Part shown: piece by piece, positions 1 through 7,270 of the stretch
How positions within the stretch are numbered: the stretch's first letter is position 1
How the letters are laid out: each line of letters starts with the position of its first letter
Source: an uncultured Alphaproteobacteria bacterium
GTDB lineage: Bacteria; Pseudomonadota; Alphaproteobacteria; UBA7887
Assembly (NCBI GenBank): GCA_913044255.1
Contig: CAJWOI010000025.1
Location: 1 to 15,134 of the forward strand
DNA length: 15,134 bases
Direction: 5' to 3'
Made by a program: the position numbers and the translations under genes
Notes under the pieces: generated by a model
Seen by the model: only the letters and a program-made list of their open reading frames with translations
The model's database searches: none
Told to the model about the DNA's origin: nothing

Positions 1-654
1 CGTATGCGGCATGTAGTGAGTGTTCTCGAGAATGATCTTGATTTCATCCCCCTGCTCGACACGAATTACCGGCGACGGCAGACGGAGCGAACGATGTGCT
101 TTTATCTCCTCAAAATTTTCGGTCGCCATGCCACGTGCCTTGGGTGAAAAGACCCAGAGGCCCGGCTGGATGCCGGGAGCGATAAAGTAGGCTGGCACAG
201 GTTCCTCGATGTCCGGTGAAAAACCGTTGAGTTCACTAACCTCTAGTCTTATTTCGATGACGTCGGGATCACCATCTTTGTCGAGGTCGTCGCGCTTGAC
301 GATCGCATCGGACGCAAGACGTGTCTTCATCAATACGGAATGGGAAATATTGTTCGTGCCTTTTACAAAGGCTACCACTTCAAACGGATTGTCAGGATTG
401 CATACCCTGGAGCCCTCGACGTCGACACCGTCGATTTCCTGTGCCTGTCGCCATTGAGGTTCTAACTCCGTGCATGGCGGCTCGCCTTCAAACACCGCGG
501 GCTGGCGGCCTGGAGGTAGATCCTGGGGAGACGGTGGACCAAAGGTCTCAAATGCAAATTGCCGCACGGAATCTGGCCAGAGCGAAGGCGGGATGAGCAG
601 AACCGCTGTCACGCCCAATACAATACATAGCCCTACAAGATAACGAGTGCCCAT
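1..654 (-). CDS. Multicopper oxidase, N-terminal part (runs off left edge)
   Basis: The minus-strand frame is open from an ATG at 654 to position 1 (218 codons) with no stop, so the gene continues outside the window. Residues 5-25 form a hydrophobic signal/anchor segment. An extension of about 160 residues follows. From about residue 153 the sequence is typical of a cupredoxin domain 1 of multicopper oxidases: PAYFIAPG, then PSPVIRVEQGDEIKIILEN, then HYMPHT at the edge, where this family normally continues into the first HxH copper motif. Residues 123-134 (DLDKDGDPDVIE) match a calcium-binding EF-hand/dockerin-type loop. An in-frame stop shortly upstream excludes a longer start; the Shine-Dalgarno sequence is weak. 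It follows the monooxygenase operon by about 80 bp on the same strand, so a role in periplasmic copper oxidation or electron handling is inferred. The copper ligands themselves lie outside the window. Confidence 0.85.
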   Translation of the reverse strand, partial: MGTRYLVGLCIVLGVTAVLLIPPSLWPDSVRQFAFETFGPPSPQDLPPGRQPAVFEGEPPCTELEPQWRQAQEIDGVDVEGSRVCNPDNPFEVVAFVKGTNNISHSVLMKTRLASDAIVKRDDLDKDGDPDVIEIRLEVSELNGFSPDIEEPVPAYFIAPGIQPGLWVFSPKARGMATENFEEIKAHRSLRLPSPVIRVEQGDEIKIILENTHYMPHT

Positions 655-733
655 TAGAATCGAATAAAACGCAACTCACAGGACCTATATAAGTTCCTTT
701 GCTTTTTCCTGCACTCTCGCTTCGCCAAGTTCG

Positions 734-1402
734 TCATGTAGGCGGACCTTCGTTAGAACTCGAAGTGGTAGGACCGGAGTTATCGCCTCTCTTCCGCCCA
801 GAGATGTAATACGCGCCACCAAGGACTGCAATGATACCGAGCGCTGCGGGTAGGTATGTCATGTAATTGGTCTTCCCGACCGCAAACGGAAATACTGACG
901 CAACGCTATTGCCCGTTTCCAGATGTGTGGCAGTAAGGATGCCGATGTAACGTCCCGACGTTACAAAGTCGTGTTGGGCGGTGATCGTGCCGCCTTTGTA
1001 GACCTTTGGCGGTTCATAAAAGATAGTCGCCGCCTCGATTTGTTCGAGACCACCCAAATCGGCATAAGTTGCAGAGTTTCCTATATTGTCGATGTCGCGA
1101 ATGATACGGAAATCCACCGCCATGTCACGTAAAGGGCGATCGACATAGTCGAGTACGATGATTGCGCGGCCAACCTCCGGGATGTCTTCGCAGAACTCTT
1201 GCGAGGCGCGCTGCTCCGGTTGGTAGCCTGTGAAATGGGCTCGGTAGGTTCCGGCAATTAGTAAACAAACGTCGTCATCCATCGAGACCCCACCGTGGGC
1301 CCAACCCGGCGACACCGACAGAAGACCTATCACACAAGAAGCAGCGAACAGAAGCGCCATGCGCATAGTCGCCCTGATGTCGACCGCACGAAGCGTGCCC
1401 AT
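734..1402 (-). CDS. Monooxygenase-operon protein: exported, C-terminally anchored, function unknown
   Basis: About 222 residues from the ATG at 1402, which has AAGGA about 10 bases upstream. An in-frame TTG at 1438 would overlap the end of pmoB, and an ATG at 1366 with AGGG is also possible. A signal peptide (about residues 14-35) ends in PGWA just before HGG, so the mature protein could begin with His36. The periplasmic part has two cysteines (Cys46, Cys71) that could form a disulfide, plus His56, His144 and His160. It ends with one membrane helix (about 182-200), a basic RKR stop and a Ser/Thr-rich tail. The stretch around 80-175 (GRAIIVLDYVDRPLR, GGTI, GRYIGILTATH) has the rhythm of an Ig-like beta-sandwich such as YtkA/FixH-type domains; this is a weak inference. 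Position directly after pmoB suggests an accessory or copper role. It is not a recognised PmoD. Confidence 0.85.
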   Translation of the reverse strand: MGTLRAVDIRATMRMALLFAASCVIGLLSVSPGWAHGGVSMDDDVCLLIAGTYRAHFTGYQPEQRASQEFCEDIPEVGRAIIVLDYVDRPLRDMAVDFRIIRDIDNIGNSATYADLGGLEQIEAATIFYEPPKVYKGGTITAQHDFVTSGRYIGILTATHLETGNSVASVFPFAVGKTNYMTYLPAALGIIAVLGGAYYISGRKRGDNSGPTTSSSNEGPPT

Positions 1403-1427
1403 CACCGCACAGTTCCTTCTACCTGGC

Positions 1428-2669
1428 CTAGCTTTCAAACGTCGGAATCATTGGTCCCGAGACCTCGATGACGTGTCGCTCTCCATCACTGTCGACAAAG
1501 AAAAGAAGGGCGGCGAAACGGCTATCCGGATCGTATATCAATCGCGACAAGCGGTGGGTTTCCCACAACGCATCCGCAGCCGTAATCGCTATCTCCCGGG
1601 TTTCACCCGGCGCGATCGCTCCGCCGGTCACATTCAGGCCACTCGGCGCAACTAGGTCGTGGCTGTCAAGCGGTTGCAGATCAAGTACCCGGTCGTTTAT
1701 GAAACGAACATTCGCGGTGGCAAGCTCGCTGATTTCTAATGGGCCGTCGCTTAAATTGGTAATCGTTGTATTTAAGGTCAAGCTACGCCCCGGAATGCGG
1801 TAGGTGGCATGGTCGAGCTGAACCGCCACCACTTTTTCAGGCTCAGGTGTAGGTGCAACCGCGATCCGGCCAGTTTGCAATGCGATCGTGTTCGGGTAAA
1901 GGGAATCGGCCCTATAGAAGCCGAAAACAATCAACACAAGAGTGATGGCGAGCATCGCAAAGGCGAGATTGCGATCTGTCCGCGTTATCATCGAATCGGC
2001 ATCGGCGCCTAAATCCGCGACTCTACGATACCGAGGAAGAAAAAGCCGACCTTTGAAAAAGATCCAATATACCAACCAAATAAGCCCAAGCACGAACCAA
2101 ATGATGTGCCAAGAAACGACATTGGCAAACCCGAATTTTTCAAGGTCAACAACGTTCCCTGTCAGGGTTGTCACTTCGTGTTTAAAATCAGCTGCATTGC
2201 CGCTAGTTTCAACCCATATTCCTGGACCTACCAACGGTCCAGCGTGTTCGACATGCAACACAGGATGGACGTGATACCTCCCGGGCACTCGTGCTTTTAT
2301 GACCACCCTGAAATCGTATGTGGCGCCTAGTTCAAACGACGTCGAGTTAACCATATTGACGCCGTTGACTTCTGATTCCATGCGAACGAACACTGGCCCC
2401 GGCACACCGATATTGAGATACGACACCACAGGCTCTGGTAGTGAACCAGGCCAAAATGCGGAGGGTCTAAATTTACCGGTCACGACGACTTCGTCGTTCA
2501 CGGATACCTGAGTAGGCGACACTGAGATGTCGTACCAGTGGATACTGCGCATGCGCAGGAAAGCCATCTGCGCCTTTTCCCCATGCGCGAATGCCGGCAT
2601 CGGCATCCACAAGCCGGCCGCAACTGCAGCCAACCCAACAAGAAATACGCCAAAGTGTTTCAGTTTCAT
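1428..2669 (-). CDS. pmoB: Copper membrane monooxygenase subunit B
   Basis: This is the large, mostly periplasmic subunit of the pMMO/AMO family, 413 residues, close to the usual length. The signal peptide ends AFA before HGEK, so His29 becomes the mature N-terminus. The three CuB ligands of the Methylococcus enzyme (His33, His137, His139) correspond to His29, His133 and His135 (motif RYHVHP). His44 (RSIHWYD) is kept, but the second residue of the bis-His site is Arg68 (GKFRPS), so that site should be absent. Two membrane helices lie near 183-206 and 235-252, followed by a second cupredoxin-like domain. The start has AAGGA nine bases upstream. It follows pmoA by 100 bp and is followed by the anchored accessory protein. 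Family assignment is secure. Whether methane, other short alkanes/alkenes or ammonia is the substrate is not determined. Confidence 0.97.
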   Translation of the reverse strand: MKLKHFGVFLVGLAAVAAGLWMPMPAFAHGEKAQMAFLRMRSIHWYDISVSPTQVSVNDEVVVTGKFRPSAFWPGSLPEPVVSYLNIGVPGPVFVRMESEVNGVNMVNSTSFELGATYDFRVVIKARVPGRYHVHPVLHVEHAGPLVGPGIWVETSGNAADFKHEVTTLTGNVVDLEKFGFANVVSWHIIWFVLGLIWLVYWIFFKGRLFLPRYRRVADLGADADSMITRTDRNLAFAMLAITLVLIVFGFYRADSLYPNTIALQTGRIAVAPTPEPEKVVAVQLDHATYRIPGRSLTLNTTITNLSDGPLEISELATANVRFINDRVLDLQPLDSHDLVAPSGLNVTGGAIAPGETREIAITAADALWETHRLSRLIYDPDSRFAALLFFVDSDGERHVIEVSGPMIPTFES

Positions 2670-2718
2670 ACAGTGATTCCTTTAACTTCTAGCGCATAGG
2701 TAGTGTTACTATCTGAAG

Positions 2719-2744
2719 TCGGCACAGTGCCGGTCACTTGCCGA
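2719..2744 (-). promoter_or_regulatory. Stem-loop between pmoA and pmoB
   Basis: TCGGCA(C)AGTG pairs with CACTTGCCGA around a CCGGT loop, giving a ten-pair stem with one bulged C. It lies in the 100-bp gap between pmoA and pmoB. No T-run follows on the transcribed strand, so an RNA processing or stability element is more likely than a terminator. An alternative local palindrome, CGGCACAGTGCCG (2720-2732), overlaps it. Confidence 0.5.
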
Positions 2745-2769
2745 TAAAGCATCCGTCTGTCCCGCCATA

Positions 2770-3537
2770 CTAGATTCGCTTCAACCATTTACTTTGCGAG
2801 AACCAGTAACCGATCCTACTCCACAAGAAATACATCAGCATGCACACGAATGCGGCAAAAAACGCTGTGATCGGGGCAACATGCTGGCCGAACGTGCGCA
2901 ACGTGCCTTCCTCGATAATGCGAATATACTCAGGCGTACTGGTGCGGACGAACACGAAGCCCTGCAGGTCGGCGAGGCTCATAAGCACGCCGTTATGTTC
3001 CACAGCCTGATGGAAGGGGGCGAGAATCGACCAGTTGGCCGGGTAAAACAGTGCCCCAAAGAGGAACCCCCCGAATATTCCTGTCAGCAGGTAACTCCGC
3101 GTTAATACCAACGTCATATCCAGCATCAGAGCAAGCGGAATAAACATTCCGGGCCAGACGAAATTCATTGGGAAATATGTCCAAATGTGGAACTGCGCGG
3201 TTCGAGCAATCCACATGCCGAGAGTGAGCAACACTATACAGACCGTAGCACCAAACGGAATCCTGAGCTTCTCCCACAAAATATATTGAACCGCTGCCGG
3301 GAAAGTAATCAATACAACGGGCGTGACCAGAGGCCACCAGCGACGGTCTTTCCAATCTGTCCAAAAATCCCAATCACCAGCGGTGAGCATGAAGTGCAGA
3401 TGAAACGCCGCCAGGAGCACGATGGCAATTGTCGGGATCGCGATCCAGTCTAACATGACGTCGACTTTGTGCTGGTCTAGCTTGGTATGGATTGCACTTC
3501 GAGGTTTCTCTTCGTGCGTGGTGTCAACCTGCGCCAT
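2770..3537 (-). CDS. pmoA: Copper membrane monooxygenase subunit A
   Basis: An integral membrane subunit of 255 residues with about six to seven helices. The family signature GDWDFW (54-59, the site behind the A189f primer) is followed by TDWKDRRWWP, which is AmoA-like. Further family motifs are FGATVCIV (95-102), LFYPANW (163-169), VRTSTPEYIRIIE (197-209) and LRTFGQHVAPITAFFAAF (213-230). LFYP-NW resembles AmoA, while ILAPFHQAV and the VAP segment resemble PmoA, so this is a divergent or intermediate clade rather than a standard methanotroph or ammonia-oxidiser form. The ATG has GAGGAAG seven bases upstream. It sits between pmoC and pmoB in the canonical C-A-B order. Identity as a CuMMO A subunit is secure; substrate is open. 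Confidence 0.97.
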   Translation of the reverse strand: MAQVDTTHEEKPRSAIHTKLDQHKVDVMLDWIAIPTIAIVLLAAFHLHFMLTAGDWDFWTDWKDRRWWPLVTPVVLITFPAAVQYILWEKLRIPFGATVCIVLLTLGMWIARTAQFHIWTYFPMNFVWPGMFIPLALMLDMTLVLTRSYLLTGIFGGFLFGALFYPANWSILAPFHQAVEHNGVLMSLADLQGFVFVRTSTPEYIRIIEEGTLRTFGQHVAPITAFFAAFVCMLMYFLWSRIGYWFSQSKWLKRI

Positions 3538-3621
3538 GGTAGCTTCCTCTATGACTCGTATGCTTGGGTTCCCTGTCTCTCCGGAACGCTTGGTTTGGCA
3601 CTAGTAAATAAAATTGGAAGA

Positions 3622-3651
3622 CTTGACGGTGCGTAGTTCAACACCGCCAAG
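3622..3651 (-). promoter_or_regulatory. Stem-loop between pmoC and pmoA
   Basis: CTTGACGGTG (3622-3631) and CACCGCCAAG (3642-3651) form a ten-pair stem with one G-U pair and a ten-base loop, in the 143-bp pmoC-pmoA gap. On the transcribed (minus) strand a moderately T-rich stretch follows. On the plus strand it is followed by CTTTCTTTTT and a further T-run, so it could stop antisense transcription. A partial terminator or mRNA-stability element that raises pmoC relative to pmoAB, as described for amoC-amoA gaps, is an inference. Confidence 0.55.
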
Positions 3652-3680
3652 CTTTCTTTTTACGGTTTTTTTCTTCCGGA

Positions 3681-4472
3681 CTACGCCTCTTCGCCACTCG
3701 GGACTTCGGTTAGTTCACGCAGGCGACGTAATATCTGGAACAGCAGGCCACCCAAGGCCAGCGCCGACCACCCGAGAATAACGAAACCCCAATGGATTGG
3801 TGCCGCAAACCTCTCCTCCATAAAGAAGAAGGTATGACCCCACTCGTTGTAACCGAGGTTGGGAAGAATCAGGAACGGTCCTGCTACGCCTATGATAAAT
3901 GGAACGGACCATCGTTTGGCAAACTCGGGCAAGCGAGTACGCGCGTACAGGAGTGCCGAAACACCCGCAATAATGTAGCAAGGTATGGACAGGTAGAAGA
4001 GGGGGATATGGCTCGGCGTGAAATCGGTGTCACGAAGCGCGACCTGATGCCAGGCAGCATCCTGCTCCGCGAAGAAGCTGCCGGTCCAGTAGATCACGAA
4101 CACATAGGCGAAGATTAAACCTATCAGTCGGAAATAACGCCGAAGCTCCTCCACGGGTTGGAGCTGATCCAGATGCCGGTCTCGTGTTACCCAAATGTAA
4201 CCCCAAATGCTCGTCGCCAGTATCGCTTCCATTACCCATTCGGAATAGAGAAGGGTCATCCAATAGGTCTGAAACTCCGGTTCAAAATAATCCAGTCCAG
4301 CGCTCCAGGCGAAAATTTGCTGGTAGACACGTACGCCGATCATCAACGCCGCAACTATCGCAACAAAACCGATCATGAAGCGCCACGGAACCAGGCCATC
4401 CGTAGCGTTCACCGGCGCTTTTTCGCCCGGCCCAAACGGAAATTTTCTGAGTTCTTCCGTCGTAAATGCCAT
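3681..4472 (-). CDS. pmoC: Copper membrane monooxygenase subunit C
   Basis: A membrane subunit of 263 residues and first gene of the operon. The CuC ligands (Asp156, His160, His173 of Methylococcus PmoC) correspond to Asp138, His142 and His155 (EQDAAWHQV ... PSHIP), with spacing exactly kept. The CuD ligands (Asn227, His231, His245) correspond to Asn209, His213 and His227 (YNEWGHTF ... PIHWGF), again with spacing kept. Hydrophobic helices fill the chain from about residue 31 to 245, and the soluble N-terminus is short. The ATG at 4472 has AAGGGGA eight bases upstream. The presence of both metal sites supports an active enzyme. The operon promoter should lie upstream in the divergent gap. Confidence 0.97.
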   Translation of the reverse strand: MAFTTEELRKFPFGPGEKAPVNATDGLVPWRFMIGFVAIVAALMIGVRVYQQIFAWSAGLDYFEPEFQTYWMTLLYSEWVMEAILATSIWGYIWVTRDRHLDQLQPVEELRRYFRLIGLIFAYVFVIYWTGSFFAEQDAAWHQVALRDTDFTPSHIPLFYLSIPCYIIAGVSALLYARTRLPEFAKRWSVPFIIGVAGPFLILPNLGYNEWGHTFFFMEERFAAPIHWGFVILGWSALALGGLLFQILRRLRELTEVPSGEEA

Positions 4473-4779
4473 GTAACATCCCCTTTTGATGCCCCGTTTT
4501 CACCGATACCAGAAGCAACGGGTTATATATTCTAATACTGCTCGCCGTCCGCAATAATACGTACCGGTAGTATCCATGAAAGATTGCGTAAGATACAAGC
4601 ATTATGTGCAATTTTATACGTGTTTTGTTCGGCAGACCGTACAGGCAGCTGCTCATGAAATTCTCGTTTAGCTACAGTTTTTTGTTTCACCGTGGGCCCC
4701 TTCCGGAATTCTATAGGCTATACTTTGGTAGTAGAGCGCCGTGTCACGGCTAGTTCGAGAAAAGGTAAAGGGATGGGTC
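4473..4779. other. Divergent intergenic region between pmoC and the hydrolase
   Basis: This region holds the ribosome binding sites of both divergent genes and, by position, the promoter of the monooxygenase operon. A TATACT at 4719-4724 could be a -10 element for the plus-strand hydrolase, but no convincing -35 is paired with it. On the minus side, AT-rich stretches near 4520-4560 could hold the pmoC promoter; no clear sigma-70 pair or operator palindrome stood out by eye. Short open frames here show no protein-like features. Confidence 0.4.
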
Positions 4780-5649
4780 ATGCCCCGGGCACGGGCCTTT
4801 AACATCACACTCCTGCTTGTCTTTGCTGGTGTACTCGTCGTGTATTTCACACAGCGGTACCTCTATTACGAACACCTTGGCCCAGAACTCGAACCCGGTA
4901 AACATGCTTACCCTTCAATGACTTCAGTCAAACACTGCCCACAATTCCCGTCGGATCAAAGCATAGAAGATGCCAACAACCTGCGGACCACCGGCGGGAC
5001 AAACTTTAGCGTTCGTGTGCCCGCAAATTATCAGGCCGATGTGCGCCATCCATTACTTGTTGTTTATGCCCCGGGTGGGCGTACGAGGCGGGCCTCAGAG
5101 CAGCTAGTTTCCATTACTGCTGCCGCGACATCCTCCGGTTTTATTGTGGTCTTCGTTGATGACCAACCACTCAGCGTAGAGACAATCCTGGATTTAGGCA
5201 CTGTCCCGGAACTGGTCAGCGAACGCTGGTGCGTGGACCCCGATCGGATCTTCCTAACTGGCCATTCCAACGGCGGAACGGTAGCAAGTGCGTTAGCCTT
5301 CCTCCATGAAACGCCGGTCGTCCCGAGGGGGATTGCCCCAAGTGCTGCCGGAATCAACGGTGAAGACCTCGCCACTCAGACGTGCCCCGCACCGCTATCA
5401 GTGATGGTCATGCATAGCGCCGATGACAAATTGTTCTCTGGATTTGGTTCACAAACAGCAGCATGGTGGGCGATTTGCAATCTTTGTAACGTTGATCAAG
5501 TCTCGCAGTTAACCAATGGTTGCGTCGCCTACACCCAATGCGCGCCCGGCGTACAAACAATATACTGTGAGGGTCATGGGCCCCATACGCGCTGGCCAGA
5601 ACTGAATGATGAAATGCTCAATTTCTTTCTCCACATCGATGCTAACTAA
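4780..5649 (+). CDS. Membrane-anchored alpha/beta hydrolase, PHB-depolymerase/LpqC-like
   Basis: 289 residues from the ATG at 4780, preceded by AGGGA at good spacing; a GTG at 4741 in the same frame is possible but has poorer signals. An N-terminal hydrophobic helix (8-23) acts as signal or anchor, placing the domain in the periplasm. Catalytic elements are the nucleophile elbow GHSNGG (Ser163), an acid at HSADD (Asp215 or Asp216) and a His in GHGPHTRWP (His266 or His269). These are typical of the esterase family containing PHB depolymerases, feruloyl esterases and LpqC. At least eight cysteines in the exported part suggest disulfides. It is divergent from the monooxygenase operon. The substrate is unknown; an ester hydrolase is the safe call. 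Confidence 0.88.
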   Translation: MPRARAFNITLLLVFAGVLVVYFTQRYLYYEHLGPELEPGKHAYPSMTSVKHCPQFPSDQSIEDANNLRTTGGTNFSVRVPANYQADVRHPLLVVYAPGGRTRRASEQLVSITAAATSSGFIVVFVDDQPLSVETILDLGTVPELVSERWCVDPDRIFLTGHSNGGTVASALAFLHETPVVPRGIAPSAAGINGEDLATQTCPAPLSVMVMHSADDKLFSGFGSQTAAWWAICNLCNVDQVSQLTNGCVAYTQCAPGVQTIYCEGHGPHTRWPELNDEMLNFFLHIDAN

Positions 5650-5969
5650 CCACTGGATGGTACAAAAGGGCTTCACTGACTTTGGGAATAGCGCCAATTA
5701 ATTTGGTTATTATGGCCGATGAAAAATGAATTGATTCCTGTGACGCTCGGATCAGTAGCCAAACTTTGTAATCAAGAGTCACACCTTTTAGGTAACTGAG
5801 ATTTCTCATTTCGTGATTAATGCCGTCAAAATCCTTAAGTGTAGTGTAGTGAATTAACTACTCATGCTAAGTTCGCGCACCAACTCATGTTTGGAACCGC
5901 CATGAGTACATCCTGCCCCTCACATTAAGCTTAAGCCTGCCTAAAACAATTTCTAGAAGAACGTATTTA
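5650..5969. other. Noncoding gap with no recognised feature
   Basis: About 320 bases between the hydrolase and the PCu(A)C-like gene. I see no RNA gene and no clear terminator. A perfect TTAAGCTTAA palindrome and a small TGAGA-TT-TCTCA repeat (5797-5808) occur but are too short to call. The promoter of the downstream gene is expected near its 3' end. Confidence 0.4.
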
Positions 5970-6416
5970 ATGAAAAAAGGCGTCAACGTTCTAATAGTAA
6001 TGTGGATCTCAGTGACTATCCTGGCGAGTGTGTTTTGCCGGATCGGTTTCGCCCATGAGAAAACAGTCGACAACATTACGATTGTACATCCGCGGTTAAT
6101 TGTCGCTTCCGCCGACGCGGATACCGGCTATCTTGCCGTCACCATCGTCAACCGAGGCGTGACAACAGAAACTCTTCGAGCCGTCTATTCCAACGAAGCA
6201 AAGAACATTCGAATTGAAGATAACGGCAAGCGGACTTTTGTTTCCATCCCTGGAAACAGCACGCTGCGGACCGACTCCGATTGCATAAGCGTTAAATTTC
6301 ATGGCCTAAGAGGGGCCCACATCGAAGAAACGTGGATGAGTTTGGTGCTATTGTTCGAACGCGCTGGCGAAGTCGCTGTTGACGCGGTAGTGCAAATTTA
6401 TAGCGCCGGAAAATAG
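5970..6416 (+). CDS. PCu(A)C-like (DUF461) exported protein lacking the copper ligands
   Basis: 148 residues with a signal peptide (about 1-28) ending GFA before His29. The mature part follows the PCu(A)C copper-chaperone pattern: a TITIVHPRL-like opening strand (here NITIVHPRL), TGYLAVTIVNRG (the usual aaYmtl.N.G), TLRAVYSNEAKNI, VSIPGNSTL, and a C-terminal LLFERAGEVAVDAVV, matching the family's L.FekaG.v.v...V. The family's metal motif (H-x10-M-x21-H-x-M) is missing. The segment where the first His and Met residues should stand is shortened to IRIEDNGKRTF, and the usual HxM near GG.HxML reads SDCISVKF. It therefore probably does not bind copper in the canonical way. The only Cys in the mature part is in DCI. 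It lies near a copper enzyme operon but is transcribed away from it. Confidence 0.75.
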   Translation: MKKGVNVLIVMWISVTILASVFCRIGFAHEKTVDNITIVHPRLIVASADADTGYLAVTIVNRGVTTETLRAVYSNEAKNIRIEDNGKRTFVSIPGNSTLRTDSDCISVKFHGLRGAHIEETWMSLVLLFERAGEVAVDAVVQIYSAGK

Positions 6417-6582
6417 CCCGCCGACGTACCAGATGACTATCTAAGCGCTCCGCATCACCCAGATATAATTTTGTCCAACCTCGCCAGGGAATCGGCCGGT
6501 GATTGCCGAACCAACGAAGACAGATCAACAGCGCTCTCTAACAATTTTGGCCCGGCAGAGACAACGACGCGTGGATATATGG

Positions 6583-6972
6583 TTAAATGACCAACGCAAT
6601 AAGGATTAACAGCATCCCCACGTACCCGCCGGTAAAGGTGAGAGTTCTAACCCAAGGAATCCCCAACGTATAAACCAAAGCATGAGCAAGACGTGAGTAA
6701 AAAAACAAGGTTGCGCCAAAAACCGTCATCCCGGTGCTAACATCTGCCGCCTGAGCAACCAGCACTAGAGCCGCGAATGGCACCAAGTTTTCCACCATAT
6801 TGTTGTGGGCACGTTGCAGGCGTCGAGCCCAACCTGGTACGTCGGGGGGGTTTTCGGGATAGCTGACCGTGGCGATTAAACCCCAACTGGCCAGTCGCGC
6901 CAGCACATAAGGAATCCACATAAAGGCGCACAATCCAGCGCTACAGGCTAAATAACATAGTTCGGTATCCAC
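6583..6972 (-). CDS. MAPEG-family membrane protein
   Basis: 129 residues with four predicted helices, the size and layout of the MAPEG family (membrane-associated eicosanoid/glutathione metabolism proteins). Family-typical features are the RAHNNMVENLVPF motif near residues 54-66 and the FFYSRLAHALVYTLGIPW segment near 91-108. The start is a GTG at 6972 with AGAGGAAA about seven bases upstream; an overlapping ATG is in another frame. Bacterial MAPEG proteins of this subgroup have no agreed function and are often close to stress or detoxification genes. It converges with the PCu(A)C-like gene and stands alone as a transcription unit. Confidence 0.88.
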   Translation of the reverse strand: MDTELCYLACSAGLCAFMWIPYVLARLASWGLIATVSYPENPPDVPGWARRLQRAHNNMVENLVPFAALVLVAQAADVSTGMTVFGATLFFYSRLAHALVYTLGIPWVRTLTFTGGYVGMLLILIALVI

Positions 6973-7270
6973 GTCATTTCCTCTACTTTTAATCGATTGA
7001 AAAGTGTACCAAGTAAGTTATCACCGCCTCACCATAGTAGATCATTAAGTATCGGCACAACATCCAAAACTCCGACAAAAAGAAACCCAGCCTTTGCTAG
7101 GCCGCCAAACCCCTTTAGGGCCTTGGACATGATAAAGGGTGGTCGGTTCGTTCTGGCACAATCCTGGCGCACTGCGGATCAAAATCGTTGGCATATCGTC
7201 ACCCACCGTTTATTGTCTGGTGCTTGATGGGGTTCAAAACACCATTCTCGTCAAAGGTTTAAGGGATAAA
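6973..7270. other. Noncoding gap before the tRNA fragment
   Basis: Nearly 300 bases with only short open frames without protein character. The last bases (GGATAAA just before 7271) partly match the sequence just upstream of the intact tRNA-Val (GGATAA), so a little of the tRNA leader may be shared. No RNA gene or strong hairpin was recognised. Confidence 0.35.

Noticed and set aside
209..596. Two plus-strand open frames at 209-457 and 321-596
   Set aside because: They are antisense to the multicopper oxidase frame, which has clear family similarity and stays open to the edge.
1..4472. Calling the operon amoCAB for ammonia oxidation
   Set aside because: PmoA has AmoA-like parts, but no hydroxylamine oxidoreductase or cytochrome genes are in the window, and other segments are PmoA-like; substrate left open.
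6292..6528. Minus-strand open frame rich in Arg
   Set aside because: Mostly antisense to the PCu(A)C-like gene; low-complexity basic composition without any recognisable feature.
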